Assembly (NCBI RefSeq): GCF_027923225.1
Contig: NZ_BSDI01000002.1
Coordinates: 1-64,000, forward strand
DNA length: 64,000 nucleotides
Direction of reading: 5' to 3'
DNA from: Phytohabitans aurantiacus
GTDB lineage: Bacteria > Actinomycetota > Actinomycetes > Mycobacteriales > Micromonosporaceae
Below are positions 16,883 to 25,393 of this stretch, one piece after another; position 1 is the first letter of the stretch, and each line of letters starts with the position of its first letter. Below the pieces are notes generated by a model that saw only the letters and a program-made list of their open reading frames with translations, was not told where the DNA came from and searched no databases. The translations under genes were made by a program, and so were the position numbers.

Positions 16883-17602
16883 ATGAGCGAGTTCTGGTCA
16901 TCCCTTACAGACGCCGAGCGTGCCGCCTTCCGCGAACGCAGTACCGTCCGCTGGTGGCGTCGTGGCGAGCTGCTCATCCGCGAAGCGGACGCTTCGCTGT
17001 GGGTCGCTGTGCTGCTCAAGGGTCGTGTCAAGATCTCTTCGCACGATCCGTCCGGCGCGCATGCGCTGCTGGCGATCTGCGGGCCGGGGGCGCTTCTCGG
17101 CGAGGTGGCCGTCGTCGACAACGCTCCTCGGTCCGCCAGCATTCACGCCCTCGAGCACGTCGATGCGCTGGTCATGAACGTGCCGGTCTTCGAGTCCTAC
17201 CTCGAACGCATGCCGCGGGTCCAAGTGCTGGTGATGCGCACGCTCGCGACGCGGCTGCGTGATGCCGACCGCAAGCGGCTGGAGTTCACCGCCTACGACT
17301 CCACCGCCCGCGTGGCGGCCCGGCTGGTCGAGCTGGCCGAGCGGTTCGGCGCCACCGACGCGGGCGCTATCCGGATCACCCTGCCACTGTCGCAGGACGA
17401 CCTCGCCGACTGGGTCGGATCCTCGCGAGAAGCCGTCACGCGGGCGTTGGCCGCGCTACGTCGCCAAGGCTGGATCCGTACCGGCCGGATGTCCACCAGC
17501 ATCCTCGACCTCGAATCGCTGCGCGTCCGGGCAACCCGCCCCTCGGTACAGCGGGGTGCGCGCAAGGCCGTCCTGAGCACCGGCCCTTCTCATGTTGTTT
17601 GA
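16883..17602 (+). CDS. Crp/Fnr-family transcription regulator
   Basis: 239 residues. The N-terminal cyclic-nucleotide-binding beta roll covers ~10-125 (WWRRGELLIREADASLWVAV; LLKGRVKISS; GPGALLGEVAVVDNAPRSAS). A long dimer helix (VQVLVMRTLATRLRDADRKR) leads to a winged HTH at ~150-215 with LSQDDLADWVGSSREAVTRALAALRR as the recognition segment. The phosphate-binding arginine after GE is present (PRSA). The ribosome site before 16883 is weak. It stands alone between the SGNH gene and the small cyclase-like gene, so its targets cannot be read from context. Confidence 0.9.
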   Translation: MSEFWSSLTDAERAAFRERSTVRWWRRGELLIREADASLWVAVLLKGRVKISSHDPSGAHALLAICGPGALLGEVAVVDNAPRSASIHALEHVDALVMNVPVFESYLERMPRVQVLVMRTLATRLRDADRKRLEFTAYDSTARVAARLVELAERFGATDAGAIRITLPLSQDDLADWVGSSREAVTRALAALRRQGWIRTGRMSTSILDLESLRVRATRPSVQRGARKAVLSTGPSHVV

Positions 17603-17700
17603 ACGAGGATGCGGATCGTTCCAATCGGCTTGGGCTCGCCCACTGCCGCGAGGCAGGCTCGACTCGTTCGGTTGGAATGCGGTTCCAAAGGAGGTTGGTG

Positions 17701-18147
17701 ATGACGACTACTGCTGAGCGCCTGGCCTGGAAGGTGTTGGATGTGCTGCACTCGGGTGACGTCGCGGCATTGGAGGGTGTGGTGAGTGACGACTTTGTCG
17801 ATCACGGTGCCCCGCCCGGGCTGCCGTCGGGTCGGGCGGGCTATGCGGCCACGATGCGGTGGCTGCACGACACGTTGCAGATTCGGTACGAGGTTCACGA
17901 CATCGTGGCGGCGGGAGACAAGGTCGCGATCCGGGCGACGGCGCATGGCATCCACCGGGATGGTCATTTGGGTTTCGCCCCGACGGGTAAGGCGTACGCA
18001 TTGGAGACCATGCACATGTACCGCGAGCGTGACGGCCTGTTGGTCGAGCATTGGGGCGTGCGGGACGAGTTGGGTGTGCTGCGGCAGGTGGGGGCGCTGC
18101 CGATTCCAGGTGCGGATCCCACACCCGCGGACGGCGCGGTGGCGTAG
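17701..18147 (+). CDS. SnoaL-like polyketide cyclase / ester cyclase-fold protein
   Basis: 148-residue NTF2-fold protein. FVDHGAPPGLPSGRAGYAATMRWLHDTL and the MHMYRERDGLLVEHWGVRDELGVLRQ end are typical of the SnoaL-like family, whose members cyclise polyketides or act on small esters; many are of unknown function. The ATG at 17701 is fixed by a near-perfect AAAGGAGGT site. The stop overlaps the GTG of a TetR-type regulator by one base, so the two are coupled. No polyketide synthase is in the window, which makes a housekeeping or detoxification role more likely than antibiotic synthesis. Confidence 0.8.
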   Translation: MTTTAERLAWKVLDVLHSGDVAALEGVVSDDFVDHGAPPGLPSGRAGYAATMRWLHDTLQIRYEVHDIVAAGDKVAIRATAHGIHRDGHLGFAPTGKAYALETMHMYRERDGLLVEHWGVRDELGVLRQVGALPIPGADPTPADGAVA

Positions 18148-18788
18148 TGAATGTGCGGCCGGGTGGGCCACGCCGGGCGGGCATCGACCCCGGCGGCGCT
18201 GCCCGGCTGCGCATCCTGGAGGCGGCGAGCGCGTTGTTCGTCCGCCGGGGATACGTCGGCACCACGGTGCAGGCGGTCGCTGGCCGCGCCGGGGTGAGCG
18301 TACAGACGATCTACAACGTGGTGGGTGGCAAATCGGACCTGCTCAAAGCCGTCTACGATGCGATGCTCGCCGGTGACGCCGCCCCGGTCCCGATGAGCGA
18401 ACGCCCCACCGCGAAGGCGATGCGGGCAGCCACCGACGCCCGCACGTGCCTGGTGCTTTATGCGCGGATGCCGCGGGAGATCTTCGAGCGGGTGGGTCCG
18501 TTACTGAGCGCCGTTTTCAGCGACGGGGACCCGGACGTACGCCGGTTCCTGGACGTGATCGACGGCGAGCGCGCGAACGGCACCCGCCAGATCGCCGGGT
18601 TCATCGCCGCGCGGTTCGGGATGCGGCCGGGGATGTCCACCGACCAGGCGGCAGACATTCTCTGGACGCTCACGTCTGTCGACGTGGCCTACCGTCTGGT
18701 CCGACGCCGACGCTGGAGCCTGACCGAGTACGAACGCTGGCTCGGCCGGACGATGGCCGACGCCTTGCTCGGCGACCAGGAGTCCTAG
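18147..18788 (+). CDS. TetR-family transcriptional regulator
   Basis: 213 residues. HTH at ~18-62: RILEAASALFVRRGYVGTTV, then AVAGRAGVSVQTIYNVVGGKSDLLKAVYDAML. The C-terminal helical ligand domain has no recognisable substrate signature but ends with a TDQAADILWTLTSVDVAYRL stretch common in actinobacterial members. The GTG overlaps the stop of the SnoaL-like gene, so it likely regulates that gene or itself. Confidence 0.9.
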   Translation: MNVRPGGPRRAGIDPGGAARLRILEAASALFVRRGYVGTTVQAVAGRAGVSVQTIYNVVGGKSDLLKAVYDAMLAGDAAPVPMSERPTAKAMRAATDARTCLVLYARMPREIFERVGPLLSAVFSDGDPDVRRFLDVIDGERANGTRQIAGFIAARFGMRPGMSTDQAADILWTLTSVDVAYRLVRRRRWSLTEYERWLGRTMADALLGDQES

Positions 18789-18802
18789 CCCGGCTGGCGT
18801 TG

Positions 18803-18821
18803 GTTGAGGGTTTTCCCGCCT
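18803..18821 (+). promoter_or_regulatory. GTTGAGGGTTTTCCC motif, copy 1
   Basis: The run GTTGAGGGTTTTCCC recurs word for word at 24338-24352. Both copies lie 50-75 bp upstream of start codons (18873 here, 24413 there). GGG-TTTT-CCC is a short inverted repeat. A shared operator or alternative-sigma promoter is inferred; the LAL regulator encoded between the two copies is a candidate binder. Confidence 0.5.
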
Positions 18822-18872
18822 GTGCGACGAGTGTGCGCGATGCCAGACTGTCTTGTCTTTCAAGGAGGCATG

Positions 18873-19775
18873 ATGGTTGCTCGGTCCAAACTCTACTCGT
18901 TCGCGTTTCGGGTATCGATAGTCGCGGCTTCCGCGGCGACGGCGTTGACCCTCACAGGAACGGTCGCGGTGGCCGCCCCGCGGCACCGGCCAACGACCGT
19001 ACCCGTGGTAATGACTCTGGACGAAGGCTTCACCCTGCCGCAGTCTGTCCGAGCCGGGTGGGTAACCTTCGAAGTGTCCACTCCGGACGTGTCAGGCGGC
19101 TTCCTGCACTATCTTCAGGGGTTCCGGACGTTGGGCGCGGCCGACCCGGACGTGGTCGTGGCCGACCTGCGGGCGGCGCTGTCACCCGATCCCGCGACGG
19201 CGGCCGCGGGCATCGCCGCCACCGCCCGCGACGCGGATCTGGTGGGCGGTGCCGCGGTCGACGCGGCTACCACAGTGTCGGTCACGCTCCCACTGACCGC
19301 GGGCACCTACTACTTCTTCGACCTCAACGACCTGTTCGTGCCGGGACAGCAAGCAGTACTACACAAACTGCGGGTCGTGGGAGGCTTCATCGGTCACGCG
19401 CCCGCCGCCGATGCGACGATCGCTATGCGTACGGTCGCGGGTGCGCCCCGGTTCGTCGCCCCCACACGACTGCCGGCCGGCGGGACGTTCCGGATCGTGA
19501 ACGCCTCAGACGAAATCCACGAGCTCGCCACACAAAAGGTGGTACCCGGCACGACAGACGTCGACATCCAGCGGTTCTTCGACTCGGGCACGACGACGCC
19601 GTTCGCCGAACCGAGCCTGCGCGGTGCGGGCGCTATTTCACCCGGCCGGATCGTGTACCTGCGGATCGAACGTCTCTCCGCCGGGCCGTACGCGTTCATG
19701 TGTTTCGTGCCCGGCAAGCACAGCGGCGTGCCGCACGCGATCGAAGGTATGCACACTGTCGCGACGATGCACTAA
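18873..19775 (+). CDS. Exported cupredoxin-like protein with a plausible type 1 copper site
   Basis: 300 residues with an N-terminal signal peptide (two basic residues, then VSIVAASAATALTLTGTVAV, cleavage near VAVAA). Two beta-sandwich halves follow. The second contains NASDEIHELATQKV and, near the end, YAFMCFVPGKHSGVPHAIEG followed by MH; the order His ... Cys ... His ... Met is that of blue-copper cupredoxins. The first half lacks this set. AAGGAGG sits before a double ATG; the second (18873) has the better spacing. Role: probable extracellular electron transfer or copper binding, inferred only from the ligand pattern. It follows the GTTGAGGGTTTTCCC element. Confidence 0.65.
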   Translation: MVARSKLYSFAFRVSIVAASAATALTLTGTVAVAAPRHRPTTVPVVMTLDEGFTLPQSVRAGWVTFEVSTPDVSGGFLHYLQGFRTLGAADPDVVVADLRAALSPDPATAAAGIAATARDADLVGGAAVDAATTVSVTLPLTAGTYYFFDLNDLFVPGQQAVLHKLRVVGGFIGHAPAADATIAMRTVAGAPRFVAPTRLPAGGTFRIVNASDEIHELATQKVVPGTTDVDIQRFFDSGTTTPFAEPSLRGAGAISPGRIVYLRIERLSAGPYAFMCFVPGKHSGVPHAIEGMHTVATMH

Positions 19776-19856
19776 CCGTGGTCACCTCGTGCCGTGGCAC
19801 GGGATTGGGTGATCTCCCCCTCACCCGCGTGCGGGCGAGTGGGATGCACTGGATGG

Positions 19857-21092
19857 ATGAGTGGGAAAAGGTGCGAGGTAAGGACGTCGGCGGAGTTGGC
19901 CGCGGCTGTGGCTGATCCGGACAGTGAGGTTGTCCGTGTCCTGGCCGACATCGAGGACGCCGGGCCGGTGCTGCTGCGTCCGGGGCAGCGGTTGGTCGGC
20001 GAGGGAACGCAGATCGTCTTCCGCCCTGGCTGCGACGGTGTGCGGCTGGTACGGGACAACGAGGTGCGCGGGTTGCGGCTGCGGGCGGCGCCGGAGCGGC
20101 GCGCGGTGTACAACGCGACAACCGAGGCCGATCTGGGTGTGCTGGCGCTGACCGATCTGCGGGTTGTCGGACAGGTGCAGATCGTCGCCGAAGGGGCGAC
20201 CACGACGGGGCAGGTCAGCATCCGCGAGCTCGACCTGGAGGCCGCTGACACTCTGGAAAGGACACTGATTGACGGGTATGGCGTGGTCAGCGTCCGGCAG
20301 GGGGCGCTCACGGTGTGGAACCGGCAGCCATCGGACGGCAGCGTCCTTACGGCGCGGATCGAAGGGGTGCGTGTGGGGCGGGAGTCGGCGCCCGTACGCG
20401 GTGCCGGCATCGTCGTGAGCGGCGCGGGTGATCCGAGCGGGCGCATGGTGCCGCAGCCGGTACCGGCTGGCCGGGTACGACTGTCCATGCTGGACGCTGA
20501 TGAGGTCTTCGCTGACGGGGGCGTCGAGGTGGGTACCGCGGACCTGATCGCCGGTGGGGTGTTGGTGCTGTTCGGTGTCGAGGCGGAGTTGGTGCGGCTG
20601 CGCGCGGCCGTCATCACCTACGGGGTCAACGACATGGTGGTGGACAACTGGGGTGATGTGGAGCGCTGGCAGTGCGCCGCGCTGACGTCACACGGCGCGA
20701 GCGCGGTCGGGGTGGTGAACTTCGGCGTGATCGGGGAGTTGACGGTGGCGGAGCCGATCACCACCTACGGCACCGGCGCGCGTGGCCTGAACGTCTACCT
20801 GGGGCACATCGGTACGGCGGACCTGCACAGCGTCGACACGCACGGCGACGCGGCGGTCGGGATCCAGATCAGCCAACCGGTCCGGCGGCTGGTGGTGCGG
20901 GAGGGTGTCCGGACCCGCGGCGGCAGCGGGCCGAGCCTGGTCCGCGGCGAGATCGTAGAACTGTCGGCCACGGCGTTGAGCGTGCTCGAGGGCGGCGATA
21001 TCGACGAGCTGCGGCTGGGCGGCGGCTTGGATGCCGCGAAGGCGAGTGCCCTGCAGGTGCGCGGGCGGATCGGCAACATGATGGTGGCTTGA
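19857..21092 (+). CDS. Right-handed beta-helix-like protein of unknown function
   Basis: About 411 residues without a signal peptide. After TSAELAAAVADPDSEVVRVL and GQRLVGEGTQIVF, which resemble the start of pectate-lyase-like helices, the sequence is a run of ~20-25-residue beta rungs (for example LTVAEPITTYGTGARGLNVY, then LHSVDTHGDAAVGIQISQPV). No catalytic Asp/Arg cluster is evident. The start is uncertain: the ATG at 19857 has only a weak purine stretch, and the frame is open back to 19794. It ends 6 bp before the operator/promoter of the next TetR gene. Similar proteins are common in actinobacteria and uncharacterised. Confidence 0.7.
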   Translation: MSGKRCEVRTSAELAAAVADPDSEVVRVLADIEDAGPVLLRPGQRLVGEGTQIVFRPGCDGVRLVRDNEVRGLRLRAAPERRAVYNATTEADLGVLALTDLRVVGQVQIVAEGATTTGQVSIRELDLEAADTLERTLIDGYGVVSVRQGALTVWNRQPSDGSVLTARIEGVRVGRESAPVRGAGIVVSGAGDPSGRMVPQPVPAGRVRLSMLDADEVFADGGVEVGTADLIAGGVLVLFGVEAELVRLRAAVITYGVNDMVVDNWGDVERWQCAALTSHGASAVGVVNFGVIGELTVAEPITTYGTGARGLNVYLGHIGTADLHSVDTHGDAAVGIQISQPVRRLVVREGVRTRGGSGPSLVRGEIVELSATALSVLEGGDIDELRLGGGLDAAKASALQVRGRIGNMMVA

Positions 21093-21094
21093 AA

Positions 21095-21136
21095 TTGACT
21101 CCAGTGATACTGTGACGAATACAGTCGCGCTGGAGT
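21095..21136 (+). promoter_or_regulatory. TetR promoter with overlapping long dyad operator
   Basis: A perfect two-part inverted repeat, ACTCCAG-N4-ACTGT-N7-ACAGT-N4-CTGGAGT, spans 21098-21136. It overlaps a TTGACT -35-like box at 21095-21100 and a TACAGT -10-like box at 21120-21125 (19-bp spacing). It lies 16 bp before the TetR start, as expected for an autorepressor site. Confidence 0.65.
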
Positions 21137-21151
21137 GATTTTGGAGGGCCG

Positions 21152-21760
21152 GTGTCGCCACGGGTTTATCGGTCCACTCGGCGGGCCGCGCAGGCGCAGG
21201 CGACACGCGAGGCGATCGTCGCGGCAGCGGCGCGGCTGTTCGCGGAGCGTGGCTACGCCGGCACGACCATGCGCGCCGTCGCGGAAGCGGCTGAGGTAGC
21301 GGTGGAGTCTGTGTACGCCGTCGCGAGCAAGCCGTCCCTGCTGCTGCTCGCCCTCACGCACGTTCGCGGGGGCGAGACCCTCGACCATCCCATGGCCCGG
21401 CGCATCGCCGAAACCAGCGACCAGCGCGAGCAGATACGTCTGGTGGCGCGGTTCGCCACCGATCTGATCGGCCGTGTCGCGCCGCTGGAGCGGGCGTTCG
21501 CGACCGCTGCGGAAACCGACCCGCAGATGCGGCAGCTGTGGGGGGTGGCGATGGGGCGGCGGCTGGCCGACGCGACCGCGGTGATGGGTGCGGTGGCGGC
21601 CAACGGGCCGCTACGGGTCGGTGTCGAGCGGGCCGGGCAGACTCTCTGGGCGATCGTCAACGCGGACACCTGGCATCTGTCGACCCAGCAGCTGGGCTGG
21701 ACCGAGTCGCAGTTCGCCGACTGGCTCGAAGACATCCTTGTCTCGGTGGTGCTGAAGTGA
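21152..21760 (+). CDS. TetR-family transcriptional regulator
   Basis: 202 residues. HTH at ~15-60: ATREAIVAAAARLFAERGYA, GTTMRAVAEAAEVAVESVYA, then VASKPSLLLLALTHV. The C-terminal domain resembles the TetR_C groups that bind small hydrophobic ligands, but no ligand can be named. The GTG is read from GGAGGG four to five bases upstream and lies just after a dyad operator, so autoregulation is likely. Its stop overlaps the GTG of the large LAL regulator (GTGA), making a two-regulator operon. Confidence 0.9.
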   Translation: MSPRVYRSTRRAAQAQATREAIVAAAARLFAERGYAGTTMRAVAEAAEVAVESVYAVASKPSLLLLALTHVRGGETLDHPMARRIAETSDQREQIRLVARFATDLIGRVAPLERAFATAAETDPQMRQLWGVAMGRRLADATAVMGAVAANGPLRVGVERAGQTLWAIVNADTWHLSTQQLGWTESQFADWLEDILVSVVLK

Positions 21761-24336
21761 CCCCGCCCGGAGGCCGCCCGCGGGCGTGTGACTTCGAGGG
21801 ACGCCTCGCCGAGTTGGCGACCGCCGAGCGGTTCCTGGTCGCCAACGCCACCGGACCCGCGCTGATCACCGTCAACGGCGAGCCGGGGATCGGCAAGTCG
21901 CGCTTCCTCGCCACCCTGCGCGAGAGCCTGCTGCGCTCGGGGTGGCGACCGGCCTCGCCACCACCCCGGTTCTCGCGGGTCTTGTCCGGGCAGTGGCTGC
22001 TGCGGCCCGCCGCCGGGCCGCCACTGCTCGTCCTCGACGACGCTCATCTGCTGCCCGCGCCGGCGGCCGCGAGCCTTGCCGACGGCCTGTCGCGGGGCGA
22101 TCCCGACGCGGTGCAGATGGTGCTGGGCCATCGACCCGGACGCGTTGCCCCACCGCTGGCCGCCGCGATGACGGCCGCCCTCGCCCGGATCCCCGCCCTG
22201 TACCTGGAGCTCGCACCGTTCACCCTCCAGCAGGTGCTCGCCTTCTTCGGCGGTTCCCGTCCGGCCGCTGGCATACGCAGCCTTTACGAGGCGGCGCAGG
22301 GCAACCCGCAGTACATGGCCATCGTTTTTGAGCTGGCCAGCGCCGGCGAGGCTCTGACGACGCTGCGGTCCGAAGTGGACGATCTCGCTGAGCCGCACCG
22401 GACGGTCGCGCGGGCGGGGGCCATCCTCGGTGAGACCTTTGACGCGGCCGATCTGCCGCCCGTCGCCCAGGTGCCGGCCGAGCAGGTCGGTGCGGCGATC
22501 GACGAGTTGGTACGCCGCGACGTGCTGCGCGTGGTCCACAACGGACGGTTGCGGTTTCGGCATTTCCTGGTGCGACAGGCGGTCCAGCGGGCGATCGGCT
22601 TGTGGTGGCAGCGGGAGGCGCACGCCCGTGCCGCCCGCCTGTTTCAGGCGCGCGGCGACGCCGCGCCGCGCTGGGCAGAGCATCTGCGGCGTTCCGCACG
22701 ACCGGGCGACCTCACCGCGGCACGGCACCTCACCCGCGCGGCCGCCGCGACCCGGTGGCGGTCCGCCGACCTCACCACGCAGTGGTACGCGGCCGCCGCT
22801 GACCTGATCCCCGAAACAGTGGGCACCGCCGCCCGCCGCGGCCGTTTGCTGCTGTCGCAGGGGCAGAGCCTCGCCGCCACGGGTCAGCTGGCCGCCGCGC
22901 GCGAGGCGGCGACACGCGCGCTGGACCTGATCCCGGTGCGCGGCTGGCGAGCCCGCCGGCAGGCCCTGCTGCTCGCCGCCCGCACGCAGCGCTCCCTCGG
23001 CCACTTCGACGAGGCGGCGGCCCTGCTGCACCGCGCGGCACACGGCGGATCATCCGTCGCGGTAACCGCCGAACTCGCTCTCATACACCTGATGCGTGGC
23101 GAGTTCGACGCGGCTGCCGACGCCGCACGCGCGCCGCGCGACCAGTCCGCCACCGCCTTCGCGGGACAGCTGGCGCTCGCCCACTGTGCCGGCGGTGACC
23201 GGCGCACGGCCGCCGCGTTCGCCGATCGCCTGGGCGGCATCGTCGACGCGACCGGCGACCGGGAGCTGGCGCCGCTGCTCGAAACGATCGCGTGGCTCGG
23301 CTGGGCCGAAGTCCTGCTCGGCCGCTACCGGCAGGCCAACCGCCGCCTGTCTCGCGCGGCGGCGGTGGCGCGTGAGACCGGCCAGAAACACGCCCTGACC
23401 AATCTCCTCATTGGACAGGGCGGCGCGCTGCTACGGCTCGGACGCCTGCACGAGGCCCTGGAGTGCTACCAGGAGGCGCACACGTTGGCGGTCGCGTCCG
23501 GCAGCGACCACCTGACCATGACAGCGCTGACCACGTTGTGCGAGCTCCACAGCTGGCTGGGTGAGACACTCGCCGCGCTGGAGCACGGTGCCCGGGCGGA
23601 CGCGCTGGCCCGTACGGCCTCCGGCTGGTGTGCCGCCCTCGCCACCGCCGCCTACGCGCACGCCCGGCTCGAGAGCGGCGACACCAGCGGTTGCGTCGAG
23701 GCGATCCTCGCCGCCTGTGGTGGACCCGAGCTGCCCGCGATCGATCCGGGCAGCCGACCGCGGTGGTACGAGACGCTCACCCGTGCCGCCATCGCTGAAG
23801 GTGACGTCGAAGACGCCTGCGGCTGGGCCAAACGCGCATCGGCGGCAGCCGGCGGCGAAGGATACGGTGCGCTCGCCGCTGCGCACATGGCGCTGGTCGA
23901 GGGCCGATCGGACGCGGCACGCGGCGACGCACTCGACGCGGCACGCCGCTTCGAAGCAGCCGGCGACCGAATCGACGCGATGCGCGCCCGCCTTGTCGCC
24001 GGCACCGCCACCAACGCGTCCGACCTGCTTCACCGGGTCGTCCGGGACGCCACCGAATGCTCCGCCACCACGCTCGCCGCCCGCGCGCGGCAGGCCCTCG
24101 CCCGGTCCGGCAGGCCGTCCGTCACCACGCTGACGCCAACGTCGCTGGCCCGCCTGACGCGCCGCGAGCGGCAGGTAGCCGAACTTGTCGCGGCCGGCCA
24201 CACCAACCGGCAGATCGGCGGCGAACTGTTTCTGAGCGTCAAGACAGTCGAACGCCACCTGGCCCGGATCTTCGACAAGCTCGACATCACCGCCCGCGCA
24301 AAGCTCGCCGCGATGGTCGCCAGCGACCCGGCCTGA
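21757..24336 (+). CDS. LAL-type (MalT-like) ATP-binding LuxR regulator
   Basis: 859 residues. The N-terminal STAND-type ATPase has Walker A GEPGIGKS at 41-48 and Walker B LLVLDDAH near 90. The middle ~350-750 is rich in TPR-like helical repeats (alternating ALA/LGR helices), and the C-terminus carries a LuxR HTH: LTRRERQVAELVAAGHTNRQ, IGGELFLSVKTVERHLARIF, then DKLDITARAKLAAMV. Members are large inducer-dependent activators. Translation is coupled to the upstream TetR gene. The GTTGAGGGTTTTCCC element lies immediately after its stop and before the next gene, making that gene a plausible target. Confidence 0.9.
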   Translation: MTPPGGRPRACDFEGRLAELATAERFLVANATGPALITVNGEPGIGKSRFLATLRESLLRSGWRPASPPPRFSRVLSGQWLLRPAAGPPLLVLDDAHLLPAPAAASLADGLSRGDPDAVQMVLGHRPGRVAPPLAAAMTAALARIPALYLELAPFTLQQVLAFFGGSRPAAGIRSLYEAAQGNPQYMAIVFELASAGEALTTLRSEVDDLAEPHRTVARAGAILGETFDAADLPPVAQVPAEQVGAAIDELVRRDVLRVVHNGRLRFRHFLVRQAVQRAIGLWWQREAHARAARLFQARGDAAPRWAEHLRRSARPGDLTAARHLTRAAAATRWRSADLTTQWYAAAADLIPETVGTAARRGRLLLSQGQSLAATGQLAAAREAATRALDLIPVRGWRARRQALLLAARTQRSLGHFDEAAALLHRAAHGGSSVAVTAELALIHLMRGEFDAAADAARAPRDQSATAFAGQLALAHCAGGDRRTAAAFADRLGGIVDATGDRELAPLLETIAWLGWAEVLLGRYRQANRRLSRAAAVARETGQKHALTNLLIGQGGALLRLGRLHEALECYQEAHTLAVASGSDHLTMTALTTLCELHSWLGETLAALEHGARADALARTASGWCAALATAAYAHARLESGDTSGCVEAILAACGGPELPAIDPGSRPRWYETLTRAAIAEGDVEDACGWAKRASAAAGGEGYGALAAAHMALVEGRSDAARGDALDAARRFEAAGDRIDAMRARLVAGTATNASDLLHRVVRDATECSATTLAARARQALARSGRPSVTTLTPTSLARLTRRERQVAELVAAGHTNRQIGGELFLSVKTVERHLARIFDKLDITARAKLAAMVASDPA

Positions 24337-24337
24337 A

Positions 24338-24356
24338 GTTGAGGGTTTTCCCCCTC
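24338..24356 (+). promoter_or_regulatory. GTTGAGGGTTTTCCC motif, copy 2
   Basis: Fifteen bases identical to the element at 18803-18817, starting one base after the LAL regulator stop and about 57 bp before the ATG of the membrane-protein gene. It is a candidate binding site for the LAL or TetR protein encoded beside it. Confidence 0.5.
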
Positions 24357-24412
24357 ATCGGGCACTGGATGCTCGATGACGATGGTGCCTGACTATCAGG
24401 GGGGACAACGTC

Positions 24413-25315
24413 ATGAGCACGGAAAGGGTCACAAGCCGAATCGGCACAGCCGGAGACGGACAACCCACGCGGCCCGTGGGCGAGCGACACATGAGCCGGT
24501 ACCTTGCCTGGGCGGTGTGGCCGTTAGGTCTGCTGCTCACGGTCGCCTACGCCGTCGCCGATCTGGTGCCGTTGCCGGTGTTCGTGGTGGTCGACCTGGC
24601 CTACCTCGCGGCGGTCACGGTCGTGGTGCGCGGTGCCGGCATGCTCGCGGGCATGCTGGTCGCACCGGCCGGGCTGATCTTCTCGCTGGCCGCGCTGACC
24701 GGCGCTCCCACCGCCCGAGAGCCCGCCACGATGGTGGCGAACGCGGGCGTCCTCACCGCCACCGCCGCCCTGTTGCTCACCGGGGTGGTACTGGTTGCCG
24801 CACGCGTATGGGACGGATCGGGTCGTGGCCCGGCGGCATTGGCCGTTACGGCGCTCGTGGTGGCCACCAGCTGCTATTTGGTCAACCTCCTGGCCCGGGC
24901 CGCTGTCGTGCTGTCCGGTGCCGCACCAGCGCAGGCAGCCGTCGAGGATCAGGCGTGGCAGGCGCACGCGTATCTGCGCGGGCTTGACGGCGAACCGGAC
25001 CTGCTCACGCTGCTGCTGGTCTGGCTCGACCTGATGCAGATGGCGTACGCCGTGCTGGCCTACCTCAGCGTCGCCCTGCTCGCCGTGGCGGCCCGTCGGG
25101 CCGGATGGCTCGCGAAACGTCCCGCGCACGGTCTTGTGGCACTGGGTGCCGGTATGGCTGGCATCGCGACGGTGGCCGCCATCTTCGGCTCCACACCCGG
25201 CGTTCTCGGCGCCGTGGCCGCAGGTGCGGCGTTCGCCCTGACCATCCCCTTCATGACGACGCTACCGCCGGCCCTGCTCGGCGCGGCCGTCAGCCGGCGC
25301 CGTCACCCAGACTGA
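24413..25315 (+). CDS. Integral membrane protein, unknown function
   Basis: 300 residues. After a polar ~27-residue head come about seven to eight hydrophobic segments (PLGLLLTVAYAVADLVPLPV; GMLAGMLVAPAGLIFSLAAL; VLTATAALLLTGVVLVAARV; and four more). Charged loops are short. It has no transporter or enzyme signature I recognise. A GGGGGACA stretch precedes the ATG. Its upstream region carries the shared GTTGAGGGTTTTCCC element, so it may be co-regulated with the cupredoxin-like protein. Confidence 0.8.
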   Translation: MSTERVTSRIGTAGDGQPTRPVGERHMSRYLAWAVWPLGLLLTVAYAVADLVPLPVFVVVDLAYLAAVTVVVRGAGMLAGMLVAPAGLIFSLAALTGAPTAREPATMVANAGVLTATAALLLTGVVLVAARVWDGSGRGPAALAVTALVVATSCYLVNLLARAAVVLSGAAPAQAAVEDQAWQAHAYLRGLDGEPDLLTLLLVWLDLMQMAYAVLAYLSVALLAVAARRAGWLAKRPAHGLVALGAGMAGIATVAAIFGSTPGVLGAVAAGAAFALTIPFMTTLPPALLGAAVSRRRHPD

Positions 25316-25393
25316 CGGTGCTGTGAAAGGCGCCACGGGAGAACTGAGCAGTCTGACGCAGTTTCATAGCTGTAATAAGGCGATCGTCATCGT

